Shown here one piece after another: positions 1 through 8,745 of a DNA stretch of 34,200 nt (position 1 is its first letter; every line of letters starts with the position of its first letter). Under the pieces are notes generated by a model. That model searched no databases, had not been told where the DNA came from, and was given only the letters and a program-made list of their open reading frames with translations. The translations under genes were made by a program, and so were the position numbers. Source of the stretch: Bacillota bacterium (GTDB taxonomy: Bacteria; Bacillota; UBA4882; UBA10575); contig DUNX01000029.1 in NCBI GenBank assembly GCA_012839115.1, forward strand, positions 1 to 34,200, given 5' to 3'.

Positions 1-2
1 GC

Positions 3-1955
3 CTATTCCCCGCCTAAGTAACGGAGGATCCCGAGGAAAAGACCGGCAGCCAGTTTCTCCCGGAACTCGCTTTTCCTGAAGAGTTCTTCTTCTTGGCGAT
101 TGGAGAGGAACCCCATCTCCACCAGGACCGACGGCATCTGTGTTTCCCTGGGGAAGACCATTTCCTTGTCGGTTTTGATGGAGCGGCCCGTAAGCCCTGT
201 GGCCTTCGTTATGCTGGTAAAGATATACTCCGCCAGCTTCCGGCTGCTCTCCCGGCCCGGATGGTAAAAAACCTCCACCCCGCGGACTTTGGGATTGGGG
301 TGAAAATTCGCATGCAAACTGATGGCCAAGACACCGTCGAAGCGGTTGACCACTGCCGGCCGCTCATAAAGGCCGAGATAAGAATCGTCCTCCCTGGTCA
401 TTACGACCCGCGCCCCGGCTTCTTCCAACCTCTTCTTCAACCGTAAAGCGACATCCAGGTTGATCTCTTTCTCCCGCGTTCCCCGGGTGCCAATGGCGCC
501 GGCATCGATCCCCCCGTGCCCGGGATCGAGAATAATCACTTTCCCGCTAAGCGGCAACTGGGTTATGGTCAAAACCATCTCCCTTTTATCTTTCGCAAAT
601 TCCACCCGGTAATCGTAAGCCCGGCCTTCCGGGATCGCCACCTCCACTCTTACCCCGGACGGATCTTCAGTCGCCACCTTAATCCCTTCTCTATTGCCGC
701 CGTTTTGCACCGTATCTGTTAAGACGGCATCCCGCAACTCCACCACCAGGCCGCCGGGGATCTTCCGGATCTCTTCCTGCAGCGGTCCGGTGCTCTTGAT
801 CTGCAGCCTTTTTTCCCGGTCATTCCAGTCGATCCCGGTGATTTCCTGCGTGGGCCTGATTTCCAGGCGGTTGGGCCGGTCGCGGACGGCGGCTGCCACA
901 TGGTCGTGGGCGCCGTTTATATAAAGAACAAGCCGGATCGTATGCGGGTCAAACTGGCTGATCCTTACCTGCTCAACCCAGTCGCCGTCGCCGGGGATGG
1001 TCATCGCCTCCCCTGCCAGCGTGGCATCGGAGATATCCACCACCAGCCGGTCCGGGTCCGGCAAAAAACTGGACCGGCTGGAAACCGGATGGGAAGTTTC
1101 CACATAGACCAGGGGACCCCCTTCTTCCCCTGCCGGCAGATAACCGGCATCCGTCAGCAGACTGTTAAAAACCACCTGGAGTTTGGCGGGGTCCTCCGCC
1201 GCTTCAACAATCCTGTACCCGGCCAGCCGCGAAAGGTCGAAGACCACCCGTAGCTTGTCCTCGCTAAACCTGCTACTGCGGATTCCTGTTACCGGCGGCG
1301 ATGTTGCCAATTCTACCCCGGTCATTAGCGGATAGGAGTCGACCCCTTGAAAGTCAATGACCAGGCGGGCCGGGTCTTCCAATAAAAACGCTTCATAGGT
1401 AAAGGGCCGTGCCGTCTGGAACAAAAAAGCCGGCCGCCCCTGATAATCCGTATTCCTGATGGAAAGGAGATAATTCTTTTCCCAGGAGAGAGAGAGCCGT
1501 TCCCCGGTGGTCTTCTCCTCCCTCACACCCAAAAATTTAGCAACCTCTACCGGCAGCCAAAGGCCTCCTTCCGCCTGCCGGGGGGTTGCAGCCAAGCGGC
1601 GTTTTTCTCCGCCCCAGGAGATCTCGGCAGCATCCTCCTGCATGGTCAGGAGATGAGCTCCGGCCTGCAGTTGGATCTTTCCGGTCTCTTTATCCCAGAC
1701 CGCCGCGGTATGCAAATATTCGGAAAAAAAGGAGAGCGGCAGGTAAAAGCAGCCCTGATAAATCCTGGCCTCCCCGTTGACGGCTCTTCCTTCAAAAAAC
1801 AGGGGCCGGGTATTTTCCGCGGGGAGGAGGGAAGGGGAAAAAAACGCAACCATAAGAGAGACGAGTACGTATACATAAACCCATTTGTTACCGGCTAATT
1901 TAAACAAGAGCCTCCCTCCCAGTTTCCTGAGATAGGTTCTTCGCCCCTCCCCCAT
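3..1955 (-). CDS. N-acetylmuramoyl-L-alanine amidase with AMIN-type repeats
   Basis: Predicted zinc amidase that cleaves the lactyl-alanine bond between glycan and stem peptide in peptidoglycan. The 650-residue product has a membrane or signal segment at about 25-46, a copper-amine-oxidase-N-like segment at 60-145, and about three AMIN-like beta domains between 163 and 465 that probably bind the wall. The Amidase_3 domain covers about 471-648. The catalytic set is visible: His480 in DPGHGG, Glu495 in TREKEINL, His548 in SLHAN and Glu613 in VEMGFLSN. The start is ATG with GGAAGGGA just upstream, 26 nt after the pcrA stop, so it is the last gene of the hisD-hisB-pcrA run. The family assignment is secure; the exact number of AMIN repeats is read by eye. 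Confidence 0.93.
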   Translation of the reverse strand: MGEGRRTYLRKLGGRLLFKLAGNKWVYVYVLVSLMVAFFSPSLLPAENTRPLFFEGRAVNGEARIYQGCFYLPLSFFSEYLHTAAVWDKETGKIQLQAGAHLLTMQEDAAEISWGGEKRRLAATPRQAEGGLWLPVEVAKFLGVREEKTTGERLSLSWEKNYLLSIRNTDYQGRPAFLFQTARPFTYEAFLLEDPARLVIDFQGVDSYPLMTGVELATSPPVTGIRSSRFSEDKLRVVFDLSRLAGYRIVEAAEDPAKLQVVFNSLLTDAGYLPAGEEGGPLVYVETSHPVSSRSSFLPDPDRLVVDISDATLAGEAMTIPGDGDWVEQVRISQFDPHTIRLVLYINGAHDHVAAAVRDRPNRLEIRPTQEITGIDWNDREKRLQIKSTGPLQEEIRKIPGGLVVELRDAVLTDTVQNGGNREGIKVATEDPSGVRVEVAIPEGRAYDYRVEFAKDKREMVLTITQLPLSGKVIILDPGHGGIDAGAIGTRGTREKEINLDVALRLKKRLEEAGARVVMTREDDSYLGLYERPAVVNRFDGVLAISLHANFHPNPKVRGVEVFYHPGRESSRKLAEYIFTSITKATGLTGRSIKTDKEMVFPRETQMPSVLVEMGFLSNRQEEELFRKSEFREKLAAGLFLGILRYLGGE

Positions 1956-1981
1956 TCATTCCCTTCCACTAAAACCCGGAT

Positions 1982-4168
1982 TTAGCTGGAAAAATCAACC
2001 CCTTGCCCCACCTTTTCCAAGGGCGCCAGTGAAAGCAGCATCTCCCGCAGATCATTACCGGGGAAGGCCACAGTAACAGCAGTGTCTCCATCAATCTCCC
2101 GGAGGGCGACAACAACGCCCCGCCCCCATTTGGCATGGATCACCTCATCCCCTAAAGAAAGTACTGGCTTATCTACCACAGGCCCGGACCCGGTCCCGGG
2201 GCCGGCCGGCGCCCCCCGGAAAACCTCCGGGCTGGAGGGTCCCTGCAAAGAGGAGATTTCCTGCAAGGAGGAGACCTCCCTGAGAAAACGGGAGGGGGTA
2301 GAAAGCTGTCTTCCACCGTACATGGTTCTGATCAGCGCATAGGTCAAATACAACCTTTCTTTAGCCCTGGTCATCCCCACGTAACACAATCTTCTTTCTT
2401 CCTCTATTTCCGCGGGTTCCATCAGGCTCCGGCTATGGGGAAAGAGCCCTTCTTCCATACCCACCAGAAAAACCACGGGAAATTCCAGTCCCTTTGCGGA
2501 ATGGATTGTCATCAGGGTTATCCCGTTCTGGTCCCGGTCGTAATGATCCACATCCGCCACTAAGGCCACTTGTTCCAAAAAACGGGCGAGGGACTTGTCA
2601 TCACTGTTCATTTCAAACCCGGAGGTCAAGGCTAAAAATTCATCAAGGTTCTCCAGGCGGCTCCGGGCCTCCACCGTATCTTCCTCCCGGAGTTCCCGGA
2701 GGTAACCGGATTCTTCCAGAATTTCCTTGGTTAGCCGGGAAACGGAGAACTGCTCCCGTTGTTCATAAATCCCCTGGAAAAAGCGGTGAAACCCGCTTAA
2801 GGCATTGACCGCGCGGCTGGTAAGTCCCGGCGCCTCCCCCACCCGTGCCAACCCCTCCAGGAGCGAAAACCCGTTTTCATCAAGGAAAGTAAGAAAACGC
2901 TCCAACGTACCGGCGCCGATCCCCCGCCGGGGGACGTTAATCACCCGCCGCAGGCCCACCCGGTCTTGGGGGTTATGAACCAGCCGCAGGTAGGCGAGGA
3001 TATCCCGGATTTCTTTCCGTTCGTAGAAGCGGAGGGCGCCCACAACTTGGTAAGGGAGTCCCTTCTGCCCCAGCACCTCTTCGAAAGAACGGGACTGCGC
3101 ATTGGTCCGGTATAAAAGGGCACAATCGGACAGGGAATACCCTTCAGCGGTCACCAGCCGTTCAATCTCGGAGATTACTCCCCAGGCCTCTTCTTTTTCA
3201 TCCGCCGCCCGCAAGGCGGTGACCGGCGGGCCGGGCTCGTTCTGTGTCCAAAGGGTCTTCTGCTTCCGGTAAAAATTATGGCGGACCACCTCATTGGCGG
3301 CCTGCAGGATATGCTGGGTGGAACGGTAGTTCTGTTCCAGTTTGATGATTTTTACTTCCGGGTAATCCTTTTCAAATTCGAGAATATTCCGTATATCGGC
3401 ACTGCGGAAACTATAGATCGACTGGTCGTCATCGCCGACCACACAAAGGTTACGGTATTTCGCCGCCAGTAGCCGGGTTAAGACGTACTGGGCATGGTTG
3501 GTATCCTGGTATTCATCGATCATGATGTACCTGAACCTTTCCTGGTACCGGTCAAGGACCGCCGGATGCTCTTGGAAAAGGCGGACCGTGGACATGATCA
3601 GGTCGTCAAAATCCAACGCCGCATTGGCCCGGAGTTTCTTCTGGTATAACGGGTAAACCTTGGCCACGGTGGTTGCCCAAAAATCTGCAGCGCTCTTTTC
3701 ATAGTCCTCCGGGCCGATCAACTTGTTCTTCGCCGCCGAAATGGCTGCCAATAACGCCCGGGGGTGAAAATTCTTCTCACTCAGGTTCAACTCGCGCAAA
3801 ACCTCTTTGACCACGACCAACTGGTCCTGGGTATCAAAGATCGTAAAATCCTTCGGGATCCCGATGGCCGGTCCTTCCCGCCGCAAAACCCGGAGGCAGG
3901 CCGCGTGGAAGGTACTAATCCAGATGGCTTCGCCCCACTCCCCGACCAGGCGGCCAACCCTTTCGCGCATCTCTTCAGCTGCCTTGTTGGTAAAGGTCAC
4001 GGCCAGCAGGTGCTCCCTGGGGACCCCCTTGGTCAGGAGATAGGCAATACGGTAGACCAGGACCCTGGTCTTGCCGCTGCCGGCTCCGGCCAAAATCAAA
4101 AGCGGTCCCTCTGTATGACAGACCGCCTCCTGTTGTGCGGGGTTAAGTTCCGCCAGTAGATTCTCCAA
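1982..4168 (-). CDS. pcrA: UvrD/Rep-family DNA helicase PcrA
   Basis: Superfamily 1A 3'-5' helicase used in repair, plasmid replication and removal of obstacles on DNA. All helicase motifs are visible: GAGSGKTR (Walker A), DEYQDTN (Walker B), GDDDQSIYSFR, QNYRST, and near the C-terminus HSAKGLEFPVVFLVG and CYVGMTRAKERL. The C-terminal tail carries a Tudor-like segment (GDEVIHAKWGRGVVV) typical of PcrA. At about 728 residues it has the usual family length. A GTG at 4177 is possible, but it uses the last base of the AAGGAG site; the in-frame TTG at 4168 lies 8 nt after AAGGAG and gives MENLLAELNPAQQ, so I prefer it. It lies 95 nt downstream of hisB and just upstream of the amidase gene. Confidence 0.97.
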   Translation of the reverse strand: MENLLAELNPAQQEAVCHTEGPLLILAGAGSGKTRVLVYRIAYLLTKGVPREHLLAVTFTNKAAEEMRERVGRLVGEWGEAIWISTFHAACLRVLRREGPAIGIPKDFTIFDTQDQLVVVKEVLRELNLSEKNFHPRALLAAISAAKNKLIGPEDYEKSAADFWATTVAKVYPLYQKKLRANAALDFDDLIMSTVRLFQEHPAVLDRYQERFRYIMIDEYQDTNHAQYVLTRLLAAKYRNLCVVGDDDQSIYSFRSADIRNILEFEKDYPEVKIIKLEQNYRSTQHILQAANEVVRHNFYRKQKTLWTQNEPGPPVTALRAADEKEEAWGVISEIERLVTAEGYSLSDCALLYRTNAQSRSFEEVLGQKGLPYQVVGALRFYERKEIRDILAYLRLVHNPQDRVGLRRVINVPRRGIGAGTLERFLTFLDENGFSLLEGLARVGEAPGLTSRAVNALSGFHRFFQGIYEQREQFSVSRLTKEILEESGYLRELREEDTVEARSRLENLDEFLALTSGFEMNSDDKSLARFLEQVALVADVDHYDRDQNGITLMTIHSAKGLEFPVVFLVGMEEGLFPHSRSLMEPAEIEEERRLCYVGMTRAKERLYLTYALIRTMYGGRQLSTPSRFLREVSSLQEISSLQGPSSPEVFRGAPAGPGTGSGPVVDKPVLSLGDEVIHAKWGRGVVVALREIDGDTAVTVAFPGNDLREMLLSLAPLEKVGQGVDFSS

Positions 4169-4263
4169 AAGTACCACTCCTTAAAGGCCTTTCCTCAGTC
4201 TCCCGTCATGACTCTTCCCATGGCGCGAACCGGGGCAGCCCATCTCCCCGCCCGCAAAAAATC

Positions 4264-4854
4264 TCAAAAAGTGCCTTTTGTCGAAGGAAGGCCTTTCTGC
4301 CGCGGATCAAGGGCAACCGCAGCCCGCAGGGCCCGGCCGGCGGCTTTGAAAGCGGCTTCCAGCAGATGATGCCGGTTATCTCCAGCCAGCCGCTGCAGGT
4401 GGATGGTAATCCCGGCCCTGCTGACCGCCGCGAAAAACTCCTGCGCCAATTCCGGTTCAAACTGCGGACCAATCTTCCCACCGCCCAAGGGTAGATCAAA
4501 ATTAAGGTACGGGCGGCCGCTCAGGTCCACAGCAGCCAGAATCAGGGCGTCATCCATGGGGAGAACCGCACTCCCGTACCGCGAAATCCCTTTTCTCTCC
4601 CCAAGCGCCGCTGTTAAGGCCTGTCCAAAGACCACCCCGACATCTTCCACTGTGTGGTGGGCATCGACCTCCAGATCGCCCTCGGCTTTAATCTCCAGAT
4701 CAAAGCAGCCTTGAAAAGCCAGGTGCGTAAGGAGATGGTCGAAAAAACCAATCCCTGTCTGGATCGTGTAGCGCCCCTCCCCGTCCAGATCCAGGGAGAG
4801 GGAGATTGCTGTTTCCTTGGTCTTTCTCTCAATCGCCGCGCGCCTATTCGTCAA
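4264..4854 (-). CDS. hisB: Imidazoleglycerol-phosphate dehydratase HisB
   Basis: Dehydrates imidazole glycerol phosphate to imidazole acetol phosphate in histidine synthesis. The 196-residue protein is the monofunctional form without the phosphatase domain found in enterobacteria. It shows the two pseudo-repeats with metal-binding histidines, GFFDHLLTH and DAHHTVED in the first half and NRHHLLEAAFKA in the second, and the family ending PSTKGTF. The ATG overlaps the end of hisD by 4 nt (ATGA), which implies translational coupling. Only these two his genes are in the window, so the rest of the pathway must be elsewhere. Confidence 0.98.
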   Translation of the reverse strand: MTNRRAAIERKTKETAISLSLDLDGEGRYTIQTGIGFFDHLLTHLAFQGCFDLEIKAEGDLEVDAHHTVEDVGVVFGQALTAALGERKGISRYGSAVLPMDDALILAAVDLSGRPYLNFDLPLGGGKIGPQFEPELAQEFFAAVSRAGITIHLQRLAGDNRHHLLEAAFKAAGRALRAAVALDPRQKGLPSTKGTF

Positions 4855-6182
4855 TTTTTACCCCGCCCTTCTATATCTTCCAGGCGGATCTCGACCGCCC
4901 TGGCATGGGCCTCCAGACCTTCCACGCGTGCCAGGGCTACTGCCGCCGGTCCAAACTTCTCCAGTCCTTCGCTGCTGTAAGCCACAAAGCTGCTCTTTTT
5001 AACAAAATCATCAACACTCAAGGCAGAAGCAAACCGTGCCGTGCCGCCGGTAGGCAGAACATGGTTGGTCCCGGCCACATAGTCGCCGACGGACTCCGGG
5101 GTAAAGCTCCCCAAAAAGATGGCGCCGGCATGCCGGATCTTGGTCAGCCAGTAATAAGGCTCTGCCACCATCAGTTCCAAATGTTCCGGAGCGGCAAAAT
5201 TAGCGAGGTCCACCGCTTCTGCCAGATCCCTGGTTAGAATCAAACCGCCGTTCTTTTCCAGACTGGCCCGGGCGATCTCTTTTCTTGACAGCGCCTGCAG
5301 CTGCCGTTCCACCTCCCGGGCTGTCTCCGCCAACAAAGACGCACTGGGCGTCAGAAGGGTAGCCGCGGCCTCATCTACCGGTCCGTGCTCGGCCTGGGAG
5401 AGGAGATCCGCCGCCACCAACCGGGGGGAAGCGGTTTCATCCGCGACAATAATGATCTCACTGGGACCGGCCAAAAAATCCAGGCCAACTTCTCCGTAGA
5501 CCAAACGTTTTGCCATGGTCACATAATTATTGCCGGGCCCGACAATTTTGTCCACCCGCGGTACCGTCCCGGTACCAAAAGCCATGGCGGCGACGGCCTG
5601 CGCCCCGCCTAATTTATAGACCTCGGTCACCCCGGCTTCCAGGGCGGCGGCGAGAATGTGCGGTTCCACCGTCCCGTTCTGCGTGGGCGGGGTACACATG
5701 ATAATCCGGGAGACCCCGGCAACCACCGCCGGTAATGCATTCATCAAGACCGAGGAAACCAGCGGCGTCTTGCCGCCGGTCCCGCCAGGGACATATAACC
5801 CGACCGTATCCAAGGGAAGATATCTTTGGCCGAGGACAATGCCTTCCTCCTCGTAGATCGTCCAGGACCGGGAAACCTGCTGCCGGTGATAACGAAGGAT
5901 ATTTTCTTTCGCCGTATGTAAAGCGGCTAGAAACTCCGGCGCCACCTTCCCCCGGGCTGCCTGTAATTCCTCTTCTTTCACCCTAATCCCGGCGGTTGTC
6001 AGGTCCACACCGTCAAAAGCCTTGGTATAATCCACCAGGGCCTTGTCGCCTTCCTGGCGCACCCGGGACAAAATATCCTCAACCGTCCGGCGGATTTCCT
6101 CTTCCGTTTCAGCCGGGAACGGACGGCGGGCCAAAAGTAAACGAATCTCTTCACGATCAATAGCGGTTTTTAAAACCCGCAT
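4851..6182 (-). CDS. hisD: Histidinol dehydrogenase HisD
   Basis: NAD-dependent zinc enzyme carrying out the last two oxidation steps from L-histidinol to L-histidine. The 443-residue sequence has the signature IVGPGNNYVTMAKR, the catalytic-region segment SQAEHGPVD, HLELM, and GAIFLGSFTPESVGDY followed by a GTNHVLPTGG loop. The start ATG follows GGAGGGGG with good spacing. The gene is first in the run hisD-hisB-pcrA-amidase and has its own promoter at 6206-6234. Pairing histidine genes with a housekeeping helicase is an unusual operon content, but nothing suggests a broken gene. Confidence 0.98.
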   Translation of the reverse strand: MRVLKTAIDREEIRLLLARRPFPAETEEEIRRTVEDILSRVRQEGDKALVDYTKAFDGVDLTTAGIRVKEEELQAARGKVAPEFLAALHTAKENILRYHRQQVSRSWTIYEEEGIVLGQRYLPLDTVGLYVPGGTGGKTPLVSSVLMNALPAVVAGVSRIIMCTPPTQNGTVEPHILAAALEAGVTEVYKLGGAQAVAAMAFGTGTVPRVDKIVGPGNNYVTMAKRLVYGEVGLDFLAGPSEIIIVADETASPRLVAADLLSQAEHGPVDEAAATLLTPSASLLAETAREVERQLQALSRKEIARASLEKNGGLILTRDLAEAVDLANFAAPEHLELMVAEPYYWLTKIRHAGAIFLGSFTPESVGDYVAGTNHVLPTGGTARFASALSVDDFVKKSSFVAYSSEGLEKFGPAAVALARVEGLEAHARAVEIRLEDIEGRGKN

Positions 6183-6205
6183 GGTTTCCCCCTCCTGTCA
6201 CGAAT

Positions 6206-6234
6206 AATTTAACATACCTGGTCCGGGGTGTCAA
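6206..6234 (-). promoter_or_regulatory. Sigma-A-type promoter for hisD operon
   Basis: TTGACA (6229-6234), 17 bp spacer, TAAATT (6206-6211), read on the minus strand. It lies about 25 nt before the hisD start and directly after the terminator of the SLH gene. The -35 is a perfect consensus and the -10 matches 4 of 6. Confidence 0.75.
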
Positions 6235-6242
6235 GAAACTGC

Positions 6243-6275
6243 CAAAAAAAACTGGGCCGTATGGAATACGGCCCT
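6243..6275 (-). terminator. Intrinsic terminator after the SLH gene
   Basis: A perfect 9-bp stem, GGGCCGTAT paired with ATACGGCCC around a 3-nt loop (6254-6274), is followed on the minus strand by a run of T residues (A run at 6244-6250 on the plus strand). It lies about 55 nt downstream of the SLH gene stop and separates that gene from the hisD promoter. Confidence 0.9.
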
Positions 6276-6330
6276 TCTATCTGTGAATAACTTATTCGCA
6301 TGTAATATTCAAATACAACAACGGATGAGA

Positions 6331-6864
6331 TTAGGAACCAAGACCAAGCGCGATCCCGACCACGCCCAGGATAATCCCGATGATGCTAAAGGTTTTGGCT
6401 TTCTTGGCGTCTTGTGCTGCGGTCTCAACTTTCCCTTCCATCTCGGCTACCTTTGTCTCCAGCAAGGTTACCCTGACGCCCATGGCATCCAGATCCGCGC
6501 GGAATTCTTCCTCTAAAGCTTTTATCGCGTTGTACAATCTTCCTGCGTCAGTATCTTCGCCTAATTCTTCGGCAATAATGGCTTTGACCTGTTCCTCAGT
6601 GAGGCCAACTGCCTCTGCCATTCTGGCTTCGAATAACCGGAGTACTCTGGCGGTCAGTTCGACCATTTCGTAACGGGTGGCATGCCTTTCTCCCTTAAAG
6701 GTTCCATCGGGATATCCTTTAAGTAACCCGGAGTTGTAGACCAACATAAACTGGTCATATACCCAGTGAGAAGGTTTTGGGGAGTCCTCAAATGCTCCCA
6801 TTGCCACCGGCACGGCTGTAAACAGCATTATCGCCGCAACCAGTAGGACCAGTGCTCTTTTCAC
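6331..6864 (-). CDS. Small SLH / coiled-coil / membrane-anchor envelope protein
   Basis: Likely envelope tether. The 177-residue protein has a signal peptide (residues 1-23, ending VPVAMG), one S-layer-homology domain at about 25-72 with HWVYDQF, GLLKGYPDGTF and TRYEMVELTARVL, a predicted coiled coil at about 110-157, and a C-terminal hydrophobic segment at about 158-175 (FSIIGIILGVVGIALGLG). SLH domains bind pyruvylated or otherwise modified wall polymer, and csaB lies nearby at 8746-9840. The domain order matches Thermotoga Omp-alpha, which links peptidoglycan to the outer membrane, but the rod here is much shorter. GTG start, 8-9 nt after AAGGAGGG. It is transcribed alone, with its own terminator. 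The SLH call is firm; the outer-membrane role is inference. Confidence 0.85.
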   Translation of the reverse strand: MKRALVLLVAAIMLFTAVPVAMGAFEDSPKPSHWVYDQFMLVYNSGLLKGYPDGTFKGERHATRYEMVELTARVLRLFEARMAEAVGLTEEQVKAIIAEELGEDTDAGRLYNAIKALEEEFRADLDAMGVRVTLLETKVAEMEGKVETAAQDAKKAKTFSIIGIILGVVGIALGLGS

Positions 6865-6917
6865 TTTTCTTCCCTCCTTTGTGATAATTCAATAGCCCTT
6901 ACATATATATTCTTTTT

Positions 6918-6946
6918 CTAATATACTATTCGCGGTCCCTTAACAA
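6918..6946 (-). promoter_or_regulatory. Possible promoter for the SLH gene
   Basis: TTGTTA (6941-6946) is followed after 17 bp by TATTAG (6918-6923); a better -10, TATATT, is at 6920-6925 with a 15-bp spacer. It lies in the AT-rich stretch before the GTG at 6864. The call is tentative because neither pairing is ideal. Confidence 0.4.
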
Positions 6947-6999
6947 ATTCCTTCCTATTTCTCAAGATATTTTCTTTTTTTAAAGTCCACCCGGTCATC

Positions 7000-7875
7000 T
7001 CAATCATTAGGATCCGTCATTGTGGAAAAACCTTCCCCCAAAACCTCGTGAACATTAGTAATCACCACAAAGGCCCCGGGATCTTCGGATCTAACCAACT
7101 CTTTTAAACGGGCTGTTTCTCCCCGGTCGACCACACAAAATAAAACCTCCTTGCCACGGCCCGAATAAAGACCACGTCCGCTCAAACCGGTAACACCCCG
7201 TCCCAATTCCTTCAATACCCGTTCGGCAATGGCTTCGGCATGGTCGGAGATGATCAGGGCGCCTTTGGAATAATTGAAACCTTCCATAACCAAATCAATG
7301 GTCTTCCCGGTCACCGCCAGGGCAATTATGGCGTAGAGCATGATCTCGGGAGTTTTAAAAACCAATCCGGCCAAAAGAATCACTAAACCGTCAATCAGCA
7401 TCAGCCCATACCCTGTTGAAACCGGCGCCAGATGGGAGAAGATCCGGGCGGCCAAATCCGTTCCCCCGGTATTCCCCCGGTACCGGAAGGCAATGCCCAT
7501 ACCCAACCCGCCAAGAAACCCCCCGTATAAAGAAGCAAGCAACGGATCCATAGTAAGCGCTTGCGCCATCCCATCCCAGTAGGCCACGGCAGCCGGCAAC
7601 AGCAGAGCGCCAAAAAAACTCTTCACCCAGTGACGGGGGCCGAAAAGCCGCAGATAAACCAGGAAAAGCGGGGTGTTTAAAAAGAAAATCACCAACCCCA
7701 CCGGCCACCGCCATAAGTGATAAAAGATGATGGCGAACCCGCTGACCCCCCCGGCGGCGATCCGGTTGGGGATCAAAAACCAGACCAGGGCTAGGGCTGC
7801 CAGGTTCGTCCCTATAAAAATGCCGGCGTAGTCCATGAGTTCCCGCCGGAGCCTTCCTCCATTATGCCTGGTCAA
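7000..7875 (-). CDS. YitT family membrane protein (DUF161/DUF2179)
   Basis: Integral membrane protein of unknown function. At 291 residues it has the typical family length. The N-terminal two thirds holds about five or six hydrophobic helices with the family signatures NRIAAGGVSGFAII and YRGNTGGTDLAARI. The C-terminal soluble part (from about 215) is the DUF2179 domain. The frame is open much further upstream, to 8166, but that part runs through a direct-repeat region and into tagA-like coding sequence. The TTG at 7875 sits 7 nt after AAGGAGGT, so I place the start there (MTRHNGGRLRRELMDYAGIF). It is last in the polysaccharide/S-layer gene group, after a 119-nt gap. Confidence 0.9.
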   Translation of the reverse strand: MTRHNGGRLRRELMDYAGIFIGTNLAALALVWFLIPNRIAAGGVSGFAIIFYHLWRWPVGLVIFFLNTPLFLVYLRLFGPRHWVKSFFGALLLPAAVAYWDGMAQALTMDPLLASLYGGFLGGLGMGIAFRYRGNTGGTDLAARIFSHLAPVSTGYGLMLIDGLVILLAGLVFKTPEIMLYAIIALAVTGKTIDLVMEGFNYSKGALIISDHAEAIAERVLKELGRGVTGLSGRGLYSGRGKEVLFCVVDRGETARLKELVRSEDPGAFVVITNVHEVLGEGFSTMTDPND

Positions 7876-7888
7876 TCTGGGCACCTCC

Positions 7889-7971
7889 TTCTCGTGGCTC
7901 GGTACTCGTCGCTCGTCGCTCGTGTTGTCAGCTTGCGTTCTCGTGGCTCGGTACTCGTCGCTCGTCGCTCG
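7889..7971. repeat. Two perfect 34-bp direct repeats with CTCGTCG sub-repeats
   Basis: The 34-bp unit at 7889-7922 recurs without change at 7938-7971, separated by 15 bp. Inside each unit the heptamer GCTCGTC is itself repeated. The array fills most of the gap between the tagA-like gene and yitT and abuts the yitT Shine-Dalgarno site. No genes or CRISPR-type spacers are present; two copies only. Confidence 0.9.
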
Positions 7972-7994
7972 CCATTCGTCGCCCCCGGTGCTCA

Positions 7995-8744
7995 TCACAC
8001 CTTGAGAGCCCGCCTTGCCAATTTCATCTCCCGCCTTACCAGACGGACAAAACCCGGCAGGACCAACAACCGCCTGAACCGGGCCGGCTCCTGCAATGCC
8101 CGGTACAACCATTCCAGCCTGCTTTTCCGCAATAAATAGGGCGCCCGCTTCACCTTTCCCGCCCAAAGATCCAAGGCGCCCCCCATCCCAATCCCGACTG
8201 TCACTTGGAGTTTATCCCAGTTCTCCGCCAGCCAGAGCTCCTGGCGGGGCAGGCCCATCCCGGCCAGCAACACCTGGGGGTGCGCGTCGTTTATTTTCCG
8301 GATTACTTCATCTTCAGCCGGGGGAGGAAAATAGCCGTGGGCTGTTCCCACCACCCGCACCCCGGACCAACGGGCAGCGATCCGTTCGGCTGCCGCCTCC
8401 GCCACCCCGGCCGCACCGCCCAGGAGATAGATGCGAAGCCCCCCGGGGGTACCGGCGGTAAAAAGGTTTTCCACCAAATCTACGCCGGCGATCCGTTCCT
8501 GCCCCTTATGGCCGGAACGCCGGAGCGCCCAAACAACGCCGTACCCGTCGGGAACAACCAGATCTCCCCGGCACAACGCTGCGGCGAATTCCGGGTCGCG
8601 CCGGGCGGCTATTACCATTTCAGGGTTGAGGGTGACCACCCGCATCCGTAACCCTGCAGCAAGGGCCTGCCGGATCTTGGCCACCGCCTCCGTCATCGTA
8701 ACAGTATGTACCGGCAGGCCTAAAACCATGGCTTCTTTCCCCAT
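7995..8744 (-). CDS. WecG/TagA/CpsF family glycosyltransferase
   Basis: Membrane-associated glycosyltransferase (GT26). Characterised members add N-acetylmannosamine to undecaprenyl-diphospho-GlcNAc early in wall teichoic acid or secondary wall polymer synthesis. The 249-residue sequence has the family core: TLNPEMVIAARRDPEF, VVPDGYGVVWA, IYLLGGAAGV, GYF and LAGMGLPRQELW, ending in the basic C-terminal appendage that contacts the membrane. The start is ATG one nucleotide after the csaB stop, so translation is probably coupled. With csaB and the O-antigen-ligase-like gene it probably builds the polymer to which SLH proteins bind. The exact sugar substrate cannot be read from sequence. Confidence 0.9.
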   Translation of the reverse strand: MGKEAMVLGLPVHTVTMTEAVAKIRQALAAGLRMRVVTLNPEMVIAARRDPEFAAALCRGDLVVPDGYGVVWALRRSGHKGQERIAGVDLVENLFTAGTPGGLRIYLLGGAAGVAEAAAERIAARWSGVRVVGTAHGYFPPPAEDEVIRKINDAHPQVLLAGMGLPRQELWLAENWDKLQVTVGIGMGGALDLWAGKVKRAPYLLRKSRLEWLYRALQEPARFRRLLVLPGFVRLVRREMKLARRALKV

Positions 8745-8745
8745 T

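Noticed and set aside
7889-7971. CRISPR array.
   Set aside because: Only two copies, a 15-bp spacer and internal heptamer repeats; no cas genes in the window.
7876-8166. N-terminal extension of the YitT protein to 388 residues.
   Set aside because: It runs through direct repeats and into the tagA-like gene; a perfect ribosome site supports TTG 7875.
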